Assembly (NCBI RefSeq): GCF_900113015.1
Contig: NZ_FONV01000009.1
Span: 62,001-126,000, forward strand
From: Actinoplanes philippinensis
Lineage (GTDB): Bacteria > Actinomycetota > Actinomycetes > Mycobacteriales > Micromonosporaceae
Reading direction: 5' to 3'
Length of the DNA: 64,000 nucleotides
In this document: piece by piece, positions 42,225 to 50,325 of the stretch
Layout: every line of letters begins with the position of its first letter
How positions within the stretch are numbered: position 1 is the stretch's first letter
The notes under the pieces: model-generated
The model's input: only the letters and a program-made list of their open reading frames with translations
Told to the model about the DNA's origin: nothing
The model's database searches: none
Position numbers and translations under genes: made by a program

Positions 42225-43256
42225 ATGACCATCGATTTAATACGGTCGCCTGCTCGCCGGTCGGCGGCCCTCGCCGGCGCCCTGTGTCTCGTGCTGGCCG
42301 CGGTGTCGCCCGTCCCGGCCGCCGCGGATCCGGGGACACCGCCGGGGGCGCCGCCGGGAGTGTGCGACACCGGCACCCCCGGCGGACCGCCCCTGCCGGG
42401 CACCGCGCCGGCGGCGACGCGGCTTCTCGGCGGGTTCTCGTTTCTCGAAGGTCCGGTCTGGATCGCCGGCGCCGGGCAGCTGCTGGTCTCGGACATGAGC
42501 CCGGCCACCGGCGCGCAGCAGGTGCAGCCGTCGACGATTCACCGGCTGGTGCCGCCGGCCCGGGCGGGGACGTTTGTCGGTGCTTCGGGAAGCAACGGGC
42601 TGGCGTTGAGCCCGGACGGGCAGCAGGTGATCGCCGCGACCCACGACAGCCGTACGGTCTCGGCGTTCCGGCTCTCCGACGGTGCGCGGACCGTGGTGGC
42701 GAGCGGGTATCAGGGGCGGGCGTTCAATTCACCGAACGATGTCACGGTCCGTGGCGACGGAGTCGTCTACTTCACCGATCCGAATTTCCAGCGGGGGCGT
42801 CGCGCCGATGAGATGGGCGGCCGGACCAATGTGTTCCGGGTCGTCAACGGGCAGGTTTTTCTTGTCGACGGTACGGTGCGCCAGCCCAACGGCATCGCTC
42901 TGTCGCCCGACGGGCGGGTGCTCTACGTCGGTGCGTACGGCGAGAACAGGATCTATGCGTACGCCGTTCAGCCGGACGGCAGCACGGGGGCTCGGAGCGT
43001 GTTCGCGTCGATCGCCACGCCGGACGGGGTGACCGTGGACTGTGCGGGCAACGTCTACTGGGTGTCCAACGGCGAGGGCCGTGTTCATGTCTTCTCCCCC
43101 GCCGGTGTCGAGCTCGGCACCATCTCCTCCGGTGCGGGCGCCACGAACGTGGCGTTCGGTGGGTCCGGTAGGCGCACCTTGTTCATCACCGCGGGTCGGA
43201 CCGGCGATTACGGGGTCTACGGCATCGAGCTCGGCGTTCCCGGCTACCCGTACTGA
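42225..43256 (+). CDS. Secreted SMP-30/gluconolactonase-like beta-propeller protein
   Basis: A 343-residue protein with a signal peptide (about 1-33). The six-bladed propeller has the SMP-30/LRE signatures FSFLEGPVWIAGAGQLLVSD, GSNGLALSPDGQQVIA, FNSPNDVTVRGDGVVYFTD, VRQPNGIALSPDGRVLYV and TPDGVTVDCAGNVYW. The metal ligands typical of gluconolactonases (Glu in FLEGP, Asn in SPNDV and QPNGI, Asp in FTD) are present. It may hydrolyse a sugar lactone outside the cell, next to a secreted sugar dehydrogenase that could make one; this pairing is inference. The next gene is 14 bases downstream. Confidence 0.88.
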   Translation: MTIDLIRSPARRSAALAGALCLVLAAVSPVPAAADPGTPPGAPPGVCDTGTPGGPPLPGTAPAATRLLGGFSFLEGPVWIAGAGQLLVSDMSPATGAQQVQPSTIHRLVPPARAGTFVGASGSNGLALSPDGQQVIAATHDSRTVSAFRLSDGARTVVASGYQGRAFNSPNDVTVRGDGVVYFTDPNFQRGRRADEMGGRTNVFRVVNGQVFLVDGTVRQPNGIALSPDGRVLYVGAYGENRIYAYAVQPDGSTGARSVFASIATPDGVTVDCAGNVYWVSNGEGRVHVFSPAGVELGTISSGAGATNVAFGGSGRRTLFITAGRTGDYGVYGIELGVPGYPY

Positions 43257-43270
43257 GGAAGGTGTTTTCG

Positions 43271-44920
43271 ATGCGCTCTGTTGCGCTGTCTCTGGTTGGT
43301 CCTCTGCTGATGGTCGGCCCGGCGGCTGTGGTGTCGCCGGTGGCGGCCGATACCACGCCGCCGAGTGCGCCGGCCCGGTTGCGGGTCACGGCGGTCACCT
43401 GTGATTCGGTGAGTCTGCGCTGGTCGGCGGCGACCGACAATGTGGCGGTGACCGGTTACGACGTGTATCACGACGGGCAGTTGGTGAGGTCGGTGCAGGG
43501 TGGCAGCACGCAGGCGACCCTGCCGGCTGTCGGTGGTGCCAGTTGGGGTTGGTATGTCAACGCCCGTGACGCCGCCGGTAATGTCTCGCAGGCCGGTCCG
43601 ACGGTGTCGGTCACCCCGCCGTTCTGTCAGGCGGACACTCAGGCGCCGACGGTGCCCACCGGGCTGAGCGGGGTGGCGAGCGGCACCACGGTGACGTTGT
43701 CGTGGGCGGCCGCTACCGACAACGTGGCGGTGACGGCGTATGTGGTGTATCGCGACGGTGTGGTGGCCGGGACTGTCAGCGGGTCGGGGGCGAACCCGCC
43801 GGCGACGACGTTCATCGACAGTGGGTTGCGTGCGGACACCGCGTACCGGTATGCGGTTGTGGCGCGCGATGCTCAGGGCAATTCGTCGGCGCAGAGTGCT
43901 GCGGCGGCGGTCACCACCGGTGGGGCTTGTACCAGTGGGGTGTGTGGCAGCAGTCAGGTGACCGCTGAGCGGGATCTGCCGTGGGGGTTGGTGCAGATTT
44001 CCGACGGTACGGTGCTCTACGGTCGGCGTGACGTGTTCGACATCGTCGCGATGAATCCGGACGGTAGTGGTAAGCGCAGCGTCGGCACTGTGCCGGGGGT
44101 GCAGGGCACCAATGGTGAGGGTGGGGTGCTGGGTCTGGCGGTCTCGCCTGAGTTCGCGTCCGACCGGTGGTTGTACATCTATCACACCAGCGCGACGGAC
44201 AACCGGATCGTGCGGATCCGTTATGACGGCACGTTGCGTACCGAGACTCGTGAGGTGTTGCTTACCGGGATTCCGCGCAACAAGTACCACAACGGTGGCC
44301 GGTTGCGGTTCGGTCCGGATGGCATGTTGTATGCCGCGGCGGGTGACGGTCAGGATCCGGATCAGGCGCAGGATCTGGCGAGTCTGGGTGGGAAGGTGCT
44401 GCGGCTGCGGCCGGACGGTGGGGTGCCGGGTGACAATCCGTTCGCCGGTAGTTATGTGTGGAGTTACGGTCACCGGAATCCGCAGGGGCTGGCGTTCGAT
44501 TCGCAGGGGCGGCTCTGGCAGCAGGAGTTCGGCAACAACGTGATGGACGAGACGAATCTCGTGGTGAAGGGTGGTAATTACGGCTGGCCGGCGTGTGAGG
44601 GCACGGTCGGTGATTGTGCGGGGTCGGTGGCGCCGGTGCGGACGTATCCGGTCGCGGCTGCCTCGTGCAGTGGTATCGCGATCGTGCGTGATGTGCTGTA
44701 CATCGCCTGCTTGCGGGGTGCTCGTCTGTATCGTGCGTCGATCAGTGGCAGCTCGCTGACTGACGTGCAGCAGTATTTTGTGGGTACGTACGGTCGGTTG
44801 CGTACGGTCGAGCCGACGATCGACGGCAATCTGTGGTTGACCACGAGTAGCGGTGGTGACAAGGACAGTACGCCCAACAACAGCAATGAGCGCATCTTCA
44901 AGGTGGCCGTCGGTCTGTGA
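43271..44920 (+). CDS. Secreted FN3-domain protein with PQQ-dependent sugar dehydrogenase domain
   Basis: A 549-residue exported protein. A signal peptide (about 1-28) is followed by two fibronectin type III domains (about 30-125 and 125-220, each with PSAPARLRVTAVT or PTVPTGLSGVASG starts and WSAATDNVAVTGYDVY). The C-terminal glucose/sorbosone dehydrogenase propeller (about 235-549) has GEGGVLGLAVSPEF, YHNGGRLRFGPDGMLY with the catalytic His, YGHRNPQGLAFD and GGNYGWPACEG. PQQ is the likely cofactor. ATG 43271 is chosen because GAGGAAGG lies 8-10 bases upstream. A strong terminator follows. Confidence 0.92.
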   Translation: MRSVALSLVGPLLMVGPAAVVSPVAADTTPPSAPARLRVTAVTCDSVSLRWSAATDNVAVTGYDVYHDGQLVRSVQGGSTQATLPAVGGASWGWYVNARDAAGNVSQAGPTVSVTPPFCQADTQAPTVPTGLSGVASGTTVTLSWAAATDNVAVTAYVVYRDGVVAGTVSGSGANPPATTFIDSGLRADTAYRYAVVARDAQGNSSAQSAAAAVTTGGACTSGVCGSSQVTAERDLPWGLVQISDGTVLYGRRDVFDIVAMNPDGSGKRSVGTVPGVQGTNGEGGVLGLAVSPEFASDRWLYIYHTSATDNRIVRIRYDGTLRTETREVLLTGIPRNKYHNGGRLRFGPDGMLYAAAGDGQDPDQAQDLASLGGKVLRLRPDGGVPGDNPFAGSYVWSYGHRNPQGLAFDSQGRLWQQEFGNNVMDETNLVVKGGNYGWPACEGTVGDCAGSVAPVRTYPVAAASCSGIAIVRDVLYIACLRGARLYRASISGSSLTDVQQYFVGTYGRLRTVEPTIDGNLWLTTSSGGDKDSTPNNSNERIFKVAVGL

Positions 44921-44931
44921 CGGGTGCTGGT

Positions 44932-44974
44932 GGGCCGTGCCGGTGCGGACGTGGGGTTTGCGCCGGCACGGCCC
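44932..44974. terminator. Bidirectional terminator
   Basis: GGGCCGTGCCGG (44932-44943) pairs perfectly with 44963-44974, with a 19-base loop, between two convergent genes. Confidence 0.82.
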
Positions 44975-44981
44975 GTGGGGG

Positions 44982-45284
44982 TCAGCGGGTCTGGAGTTTG
45001 GCGGAGCCCTGGAGCGGGGCGGTGCCGCTGCGGCAGTTGGCGTAGTTGGTGGTGGGTGCGTTCTTCCAGGTGCCCCACTGGAAGTAGGACTGTCCGCCGG
45101 AGCCGAGGATGAGGCAGGTGGCGCCGACGCGGAAGCTGCCGCTGCCGGAGCAGGTGACGCCGACCCAGTTGGCGGTGTAGTTGGGTGCGCCGCAGGCGAG
45201 TGCGGCGTGGGCGGCGGTGGGGCCGAGTGCTACTGCCCCGATGCCGGCGATGGTTGCTGCGGTGATGCCGATGATTCTGCGCAT
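44982..45284 (-). CDS. Small secreted protein with four cysteines
   Basis: A 100-residue preprotein. A signal peptide (about 1-28, ending AHA-AL) is followed by a mature part of about 72 residues with four cysteines (CGAPNYTANW, VTCSGSG, ATCLILG, ANCRSG), probably two disulfides, and Gly/Ser/Tyr-rich strands. No family recognised. A strong AAGGAGG ribosome site upstream of the ATG suggests high expression. Confidence 0.8.
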   Translation of the reverse strand: MRRIIGITAATIAGIGAVALGPTAAHAALACGAPNYTANWVGVTCSGSGSFRVGATCLILGSGGQSYFQWGTWKNAPTTNYANCRSGTAPLQGSAKLQTR

Positions 45285-45389
45285 GTGTGGCCTCCTTGTG
45301 CGCCCCCCGTTGGAGCAGCATGGCCAACGTAGCGGTGGTGATCTATGGGTGGTGTCCCGTTGACGGAGACAAATATCACGGAAACTTTC

Positions 45390-46145
45390 CTAAGAGATGA
45401 TTGCGGCGTCGTCCAGCACCCACGGTGCCCAGCTGTCGGCTCCCATGCGGCCGTGTTTCGGGTCCACCGCCACGAAACAGCCGCCGGTCAGCCGGGTGAC
45501 GGTTCGTCGGGCGTCCCAGTCGGCCGTGGACCGGACCCGGATCCGTTCCTCGCACACCCAGGAACGGTGCTGGTAGTCGACCACCGCCGAGTGCCCGTGT
45601 GCCTGCGAGAACGGCATCGTCAGCCGCTCGTCGAGCCACGATCCGTAGACCTGTGCGGGCTCGGCCCACAGCGGGCCGCCGTAGCTCCACAGCAGCGTTT
45701 CGGGGCGGGTGTTGAGCAGGTCGGCGGCGGTCGAGGCGGTCACCGGCTCCCCCAGTTCCCGCCAGGCCGCGACGGTGAGTCCGGCGTGGGTGAGCAGGAA
45801 CTCCTCCCCCTCGGCCGTACGTATCGCGGCGGCGACCCGGAGCCGTTCGGTCAGCCACCAGTGGCGCAGCAGTGCCGCGTCCGCGTCGTCGAGGGGTTCG
45901 GGCCAGAACGGTTCGGCGCCGAGGTAGGGCGACTCGTGGTTGCCGATCAGCTGTATCCAGCGGGGTGCGGTGGCGGCGAGTCGTCGGCTCACCAGTCGCA
46001 GCACGCCGGGTGAGTCGGGTCCGCGGTCGATCAGGTCGCCGACCTGGATCACGACGGTGTCCGGTGTGCCGATCAGGGGTTCGAGCGCGCGGGTGAGGTG
46101 GTCGGCGCAGCCGCCCACGTCGCCGATGACCACGATGCGTGTCAT
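45390..46145 (-). CDS. PPP-type metallophosphatase (calcineurin-like)
   Basis: A 251-residue phosphatase. The metal-site motifs are GDVGGCADHL, GDLIDRGPDSPGV and IGNHESPYLG, as in the PPP serine/threonine phosphatase family, with AHGHSAV and a HAGLT motif (LLTHAGLTVAA) later. The bacterial PPP group includes PrpA/PrpB and Ap4A hydrolases. The ATG overlaps the upstream gene stop by ATGA, coupling it to the GrpB-domain protein. Confidence 0.9.
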   Translation of the reverse strand: MTRIVVIGDVGGCADHLTRALEPLIGTPDTVVIQVGDLIDRGPDSPGVLRLVSRRLAATAPRWIQLIGNHESPYLGAEPFWPEPLDDADAALLRHWWLTERLRVAAAIRTAEGEEFLLTHAGLTVAAWRELGEPVTASTAADLLNTRPETLLWSYGGPLWAEPAQVYGSWLDERLTMPFSQAHGHSAVVDYQHRSWVCEERIRVRSTADWDARRTVTRLTGGCFVAVDPKHGRMGADSWAPWVLDDAAIIS

Positions 46146-47119
46146 CGCACCGTCCAGCCGGAGGTGGTGGCCCACTGCTCGGCCACGACGGCGACGAGGT
46201 CGACGACGGGGTCCTTGACGTCGGTGTACCGGTCCGGGTCGTGGGAGACGGCGGCGGCGAGGCTCTGCTTGAAGGCCGCGTACGCCGGTACGGCTTCGGG
46301 GTGTGCCCGCAACCAGTCCCGGAACAGCAGGGCCAGCCGTTCGTTGGGTGAGCCGGCTGTGCGGCAGTGCAGGTTGACCGGCTCGGTGATGTCGGGTCCG
46401 CGCAGGTGCCAGAAGCGTTTGGCCCACCGGTGCGGTTCGTCGGGGTGTCCGGCGGGGACGTGGTCGTGCAGGTACGGCAGGCGCACGAAGCCGAGGTCGG
46501 TGAGGGGTCCGTCGAAGGCGTCGGCGGCGGTGTCCAGGTCGGTGACGCTGACCTGGATGTCGTAGACGGGTTTCGCCGCCATGGCGGGCACTGCCGTGCT
46601 GCCGATGTGGTCGACCCGCAGAGCCAGTGGTCCGAGGGCGGTGCGCAGGTGCCGGGCGATGGCGGCGCCACGGCCGGCCCATCGGGTGTCGGGCGCGGTG
46701 ATCAGTGGCGGGGCGGGGGCCGTGCGGGAGTTCCGGTCCGGGGGAAGGGCGAAGAGGTCGTCGACGGGGATGACGCAGTTGCTGAGCGGGCCGGGTGCCA
46801 GCGGCCAGGGGTCGCCGGTGACCACCTCGGCGCGCCATCCGCCGGGGTCGAGGCCGTCGTCGCGGTAGGTGGCCAGCCGGTCGTCGGTGGCGTCGCCGAT
46901 CAGGCCGGCGTGCTCGAGGACGACGTAGAGGGCGTCGGCGGCGCCGGTCACCATCGTGTCGGCGGTGTCGCTGCCGGCGTCGGGGTTGAGGTCGCGGTAC
47001 GTGCGGCGGGCGGCGGTGAGCAGGCGGGCGGCGTCGGTGACGGTGAAGTCGCGGCGCAGCCGCAGCGACAGGTTCATGCCGTCGGCCAGTGGTTCGGCGG
47101 TGTCGTCGGTCCCCGTCAT
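46142..47119 (-). CDS. GrpB (UPF0157) domain protein with an extra N-terminal domain
   Basis: A 325-residue protein. The C-terminal 170 residues match the GrpB/UPF0157 nucleotidyltransferase-like fold: LRVDHIGSTAVPAMAAKPVYDIQVSV, followed by HLHD and CGTA-type segments (VNLHCRTAGSPNERLALLFRDWLR). The first 140 residues (DFTVTDAARLLTAARRTYRDL...) are unrelated to GrpB and I cannot name them. GrpB proteins often add or transfer nucleotides; their targets are unknown. The downstream phosphatase is translationally coupled. Confidence 0.82.
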   Translation of the reverse strand: MTGTDDTAEPLADGMNLSLRLRRDFTVTDAARLLTAARRTYRDLNPDAGSDTADTMVTGAADALYVVLEHAGLIGDATDDRLATYRDDGLDPGGWRAEVVTGDPWPLAPGPLSNCVIPVDDLFALPPDRNSRTAPAPPLITAPDTRWAGRGAAIARHLRTALGPLALRVDHIGSTAVPAMAAKPVYDIQVSVTDLDTAADAFDGPLTDLGFVRLPYLHDHVPAGHPDEPHRWAKRFWHLRGPDITEPVNLHCRTAGSPNERLALLFRDWLRAHPEAVPAYAAFKQSLAAAVSHDPDRYTDVKDPVVDLVAVVAEQWATTSGWTVR

Positions 47120-47210
47120 GCCGGCAGGATAGCGGGGCGTGTCCGGTGGGCGGGGCCGGTGGTTTCGCGGGGCGTGCCGGGTGGGCGGGTGGCCGTACCA
47201 TCGCGGGTTT

Positions 47211-47571
47211 ATGGATGTGGGTTTGCTGGAACGGGCGATGGCCGGGCCGGGTGGGCCGGTGCGGGTGCTGCCGGCGGAGGTGGCGCGGTTGCTGGTGGCG
47301 GGGTGTGCCGCAGCGGCTGGCGCGGTTCGCCGGGACGCACGGGTCCTGGGCGGCGCCGGAGGTCGTGGTCGAGGATCTGCTGGTCAGTGTGGCCGACAAG
47401 GTGTGGAAGGCGAAGCGGGTCGAGGATCTGGAGCAGCTGCTGACGGAGCGGATCGCTGTGGCGTCGGGGGTGGCGCCGTGGGAGGCGCTCCTGTCGCTGG
47501 AGGACTGTCTGCAGTCTCTGGCCGCGGGGGCGGACTGGCGGCTGGAGTTTCAGAACGCGTTCCCGGTGTAA
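47211..47571 (+). pseudogene. HD-domain phosphohydrolase remnant with an internal deletion
   Basis: Start ATG 47211 encodes MDVGLLERAMAGPGG and about 30 residues up to LLVAG. Reading then continues, one base shifted, from about 47305 with VPQRLARFAGTHGSWAAPEVVVEDLL, broken here for length (VPQRLARFAGTHGSW, then PEVVVEDLLVSVADKVWKAK), ending QNAFPV. The second part is the C-terminal half of a common actinobacterial HD phosphohydrolase; the HD metal-binding middle (about 60 residues) is missing. Probably a deletion that also shifted the frame, leaving no active protein. Confidence 0.65.
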
Positions 47572-47578
47572 TGGCGCG

Positions 47579-48322
47579 ATGCGTATCGCGGTGATCTCGG
47601 ATGTGCACGGCAATCTGCCGGCGTTGACGGCGGTGCTGGCGGCGATCGACGCCGAGGGGGTTGATCTGACGGTCAATCTCGGTGATCTGTTGTCCGGTTA
47701 TGTGCAGCCGGCGCAGACGGCGGACCGGTTGCTCGCGGCGGGTCTGGTGACGGTGGCGGGCAATCATGAGCGGCAGGTGCTGACGTTCGGCGCGGATCGG
47801 ATCGGGATGGCCGACCGGCTGGCCCGGCAGGTGTTGTCGGATCGGCATCTTGGCTGGTTGCGGTCGCTTCCGGTGACGGTGTCGCCGGTGGCCGGGGTGC
47901 TGGCGTTCCACGGTACGCCGTCGGATGACCTGCAGTACCTGCTGCACACGGTGGAGCCGTCGGGGGTGCGGGCGGCGACGGTCGACGAGGTGGTGGCGCG
48001 GCTGGGTGACGTGTCCGGCGTCGATCTGTTGTTGTGTGGGCACACGCATCTGCCGGGGTCGATGCGGTTGCCGGGTGGGGCGCTGGTGGTGAATCCGGGC
48101 AGTGTGGGGTGGCCGGCGTACGAGGACGACGAGCCGTTTCCGCATCGGATGGAGGCGGGGTCGCCGCATGCGCGGTTCGCGGTGGTGGACGACGTGTCGG
48201 GGCGGTGGGAGGTGTCGTTGCGGGCGGTGGAGTATCCGTGGGAGCAGGCGGCTCGGGCGGCGGAGGGCTTCGGGCGACCGGATGTGGCGGCGGCGCTGCG
48301 GACGGGGCGGGTGGGGTCGTGA
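47579..48322 (+). CDS. YfcE/YvnB-like metallophosphoesterase
   Basis: A 247-residue calcineurin-like phosphoesterase. The metal ligands are in ISDVHGNLPAL, NLGDLLSGYVQP, VAGNHERQVL, CGHTHLPG and NPGSVGWP, the classical five-motif set. The substrate is unknown; relatives act on cyclic or simple phosphodiesters. The VOC gene starts inside its stop codon (GTGA overlap). Confidence 0.92.
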   Translation: MRIAVISDVHGNLPALTAVLAAIDAEGVDLTVNLGDLLSGYVQPAQTADRLLAAGLVTVAGNHERQVLTFGADRIGMADRLARQVLSDRHLGWLRSLPVTVSPVAGVLAFHGTPSDDLQYLLHTVEPSGVRAATVDEVVARLGDVSGVDLLLCGHTHLPGSMRLPGGALVVNPGSVGWPAYEDDEPFPHRMEAGSPHARFAVVDDVSGRWEVSLRAVEYPWEQAARAAEGFGRPDVAAALRTGRVGS

Positions 48323-49023
48323 CGGTGCGGTGGGTGACGGGGTTCCTGGATTCGCCGTCGCGGGCGGCGGAGCCGTTCTGGGTGGCGGTGACGGGCTGGT
48401 CGTTGTCGGCGCGGCGTGGTGGTGGGGTGTTCGCGACGCTGGTGCCGGCGGCCGGGGATGCGTGTCTGCGGGTGCAGGTGGTCGGGGACGGTCCGGCGCG
48501 GTCGCATCTGGATCTGCATGTCGATGACATCGGCGAGGCTGCGGTACGGGTGGTGGGGCTCGGTGCGGTCGAGGTGGCGGATCACGGTGATGTGCGGGTG
48601 CTGCGCTCCCCCGCCGGGATCGTGTTCTGTCTGGTGCCGTGGCGGGGTGAGCGGGTGCGGCCGTCCGGTGGGGTGAGTGTGGTGGATCAGTTGTGTCTGG
48701 ATGTTCCGGCGGTGGCGTATGAGCGGGAGGTGGGGTTCTGGTCGGCGGTGACGGGGTGGGCGGTGCGGGCGACGGATCTGCCGGAGTTCTCGTATCTGCA
48801 GCGGCCGGCGGGGATGGGTGTGCGGTTGCTGCTGCAGCGGGTCGGCGGTGAGGTGGCGGGGGTGCATGTGGATTTCGCGTGTTCGGATGTGGATGCCGAG
48901 ATGGCGCGGCATGTGGAGGCGGGGGCGAGTGTGGTGCGTCGGGTGCCGGGCGAGTGGACGACGTTGCGGGATCCGGTGGGCCGGGAGTATTGCGTGACGG
49001 GGCGGGCGCCGTTCTCGTCATGA
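48319..49023 (+). CDS. VOC-family protein with two glyoxalase-like units
   Basis: A 234-residue protein with two VOC modules: the first starts WVTGFLDSPSRAAEPFWVAVTG and has SHLDLHVDDIGEA; the second starts VVDQLCLDVPAVAYEREVGFWSAVTG and has VHVDFACSDVDAEM ... VREYCVTGR-like end. The usual metal ligands are only partly conserved, so it may be a binding protein. It overlaps the phosphoesterase gene by 4 bases. Confidence 0.82.
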   Translation: MTVRWVTGFLDSPSRAAEPFWVAVTGWSLSARRGGGVFATLVPAAGDACLRVQVVGDGPARSHLDLHVDDIGEAAVRVVGLGAVEVADHGDVRVLRSPAGIVFCLVPWRGERVRPSGGVSVVDQLCLDVPAVAYEREVGFWSAVTGWAVRATDLPEFSYLQRPAGMGVRLLLQRVGGEVAGVHVDFACSDVDAEMARHVEAGASVVRRVPGEWTTLRDPVGREYCVTGRAPFSS

Positions 49024-49109
49024 TCACTTCGGTGTGGTGTGCGGTTGTTGTCGGTGGGTGCTGGTAGAAAGAAGCCGCTCTCATACAGGCGTACGAAGGT
49101 GGTGGGGTT

Positions 49110-49826
49110 GTGACGGCGGCAGGCGTGCAGGCCGGTGGGCTGTCCGCGGATGAGTTGCAGCAGATCCGGGATGCGCTGGCGGCCGGGCGGAAGCCTCGGG
49201 TGCAGTTCACCGAGTCGGCGGGGCAGATCTCCGGGCAGATCGGGCAGGTGGTGGGGCTGGAGGATCCGGCGGTGTCGGATGAGTGGGTGGTGGTGAAGTT
49301 CGGGCGTGACGAGTTGCCCTTCTCCCCCGCTGATCTGCGGATCGCGCCGAAGGGTCCGGTGCCGAAGAAGGTGGCGCCCCCGGTGGCCGAGCCGGTGGAG
49401 CCGGTGTTGTCGGGTCCGGAGTTCCTGATCGACAAGCCGCTTCCGGTGAAGGCTCCGGTGCAGCGCAGGAGTGAGCCGCCGGCGCAGCGGCGCGGTGAGG
49501 AGGAGGTGCCGGTGGCTGCTCCGCGTAAGGCGGCGCGTCCGGTGAAGGCGAAGCCGGGCCCGAGTCTGACGGTGACGCTGGCCTACGGTGAGGGCGAGTG
49601 GACGATCGCCGCCAATCAGGGGGCGAAGGCTCTGGCCCGGCCGTATGTGATTCGGCCGGCGGAGGCGTTGAAGATGGTGTCGCTGATCGACGTGCCGGGG
49701 GTGCAGGAGGCGGTCGATCAGATCATGGCGGCGGAGCGGGCCGAGGCCGAGCAGCAGGCGCAGCGGTTGCGGGCGGAGCTGGCCGAGGTGGAGGCCCGCC
49801 TGGCCGAGCTCGGCGAGGCGGGCTGA
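49110..49826 (+). CDS. DUF6319-like actinobacterial protein
   Basis: A 238-residue protein from GTG 49110. It has a leading LSADELQQIRDALAAGRKPRVQF, a Pro/Lys-rich middle, a strand-rich VTLAYGEGEWTIAANQGAKAL, and a C-terminal helix ending in Glu/Ala heptads (AERAEAEQQAQRLRAELAEVEARLAEL). It matches the pattern of DUF6319 proteins in Streptomyces and relatives, function unknown. Cytosolic. Confidence 0.65.
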   Translation: MTAAGVQAGGLSADELQQIRDALAAGRKPRVQFTESAGQISGQIGQVVGLEDPAVSDEWVVVKFGRDELPFSPADLRIAPKGPVPKKVAPPVAEPVEPVLSGPEFLIDKPLPVKAPVQRRSEPPAQRRGEEEVPVAAPRKAARPVKAKPGPSLTVTLAYGEGEWTIAANQGAKALARPYVIRPAEALKMVSLIDVPGVQEAVDQIMAAERAEAEQQAQRLRAELAEVEARLAELGEAG

Positions 49827-49842
49827 CCTGGGTGTGCCGGGC

Positions 49843-50157
49843 TCAGTGGAAGTATTTGAGCCCGGCGACGCCGGTGATGACCAGGAGCAGGCACAGGATG
49901 CGGGGCAGGGTGGCCGGCTCGTTGAGGGCGAGCATGCCGGCCAGCGCGGTGCCGACGGCGCCGATGCCGACCCAGACGGCGTATCCGGTGCCGACCGGGA
50001 TGGTGCGCAGGGCGTAGCCGAGGCCGGCCATGCTCAGCACGACGGCGACGCCGAAGACGGCGGTGGGTGCGGGGCGGGTGAATCCGGCGCTGCGGTCCAG
50101 GGCGATGGCCCAGACGGTTTCGAGCAGGCCGGAGATGATCAGGACGAGCCAGGCCAT
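49843..50157 (-). CDS. gdx: Guanidinium exporter Gdx (SMR family, SugE-type)
   Basis: A 104-residue four-helix small multidrug resistance protein. The proton-coupled Glu13 lies in ISGLLETVWA, and the four helices are at about 1-25, 32-53, 58-78 and 85-103. The subgroup SugE/Gdx, rather than EmrE, is supported by the residues around Glu13 (LLETVWAIALDRS) and by the guanidine-III riboswitch just upstream, whose class controls guanidinium exporters. It exports guanidinium in exchange for protons. The ribosome site GGAGGTGA is at 50165-50172 (minus). Confidence 0.9.
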   Translation of the reverse strand: MAWLVLIISGLLETVWAIALDRSAGFTRPAPTAVFGVAVVLSMAGLGYALRTIPVGTGYAVWVGIGAVGTALAGMLALNEPATLPRILCLLLVITGVAGLKYFH

Positions 50158-50173
50158 GACGGGTCACCTCCAG

Positions 50174-50217
50174 GGCGGTCGTCTTGTCAGTCCGGGTACG
50201 ACACGCAACTCGTCCGG
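50174..50217 (-). promoter_or_regulatory. Guanidine-III riboswitch (ykkC-III)
   Basis: The minus strand holds the class-defining segments in order: CCGGACGAG (50217-50209), TTGCG, TCGTACCCGG, then ACAAGACGAC, ending about 7 bases before the ribosome site GGAGGTGA. The pairing of the two CCGG segments and of GUCGU with ACGAC reproduces the known pseudoknot. It sits 17 bases from the gdx start, so control is likely translational. Confidence 0.88.
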
Positions 50218-50325
50218 GGCGTCCGTGGTCACGGGCCGTCTCCGAGGGTATCCAGCCGGCCGGCTGGGCGGGACGCGGCGGGGTGTGCCGGTGACCGATC
50301 ACACCCCGGGCCCGCGCGGTGTGGG
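50218..50325. other. Upstream region of the gdx transcript
   Basis: Short stretch carrying the gdx promoter on the minus strand; it also has a G/C-rich inverted segment (CCGGCC/GGCCGG, about 50258-50270). Nothing else is recognised. Confidence 0.4.

Noticed and set aside
45390-47399. 669-codon minus-strand frame joining the phosphatase to a long N-terminal extension
   Set aside because: The extension is the shadow of the GrpB-domain gene read in another frame; the phosphatase has its own ATG at 46145 that overlaps the GrpB stop.
37500-50000. Change in plus-strand composition from C/A-rich (37.5-41.3 kb) to G/T-rich (42-50 kb) around the dif candidate
   Set aside because: The change follows gene orientation and codon style, similar switches occur elsewhere (near 5 and 58 kb), and its direction is not the simple expectation for a terminus. 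A genome-wide cumulative skew is needed.
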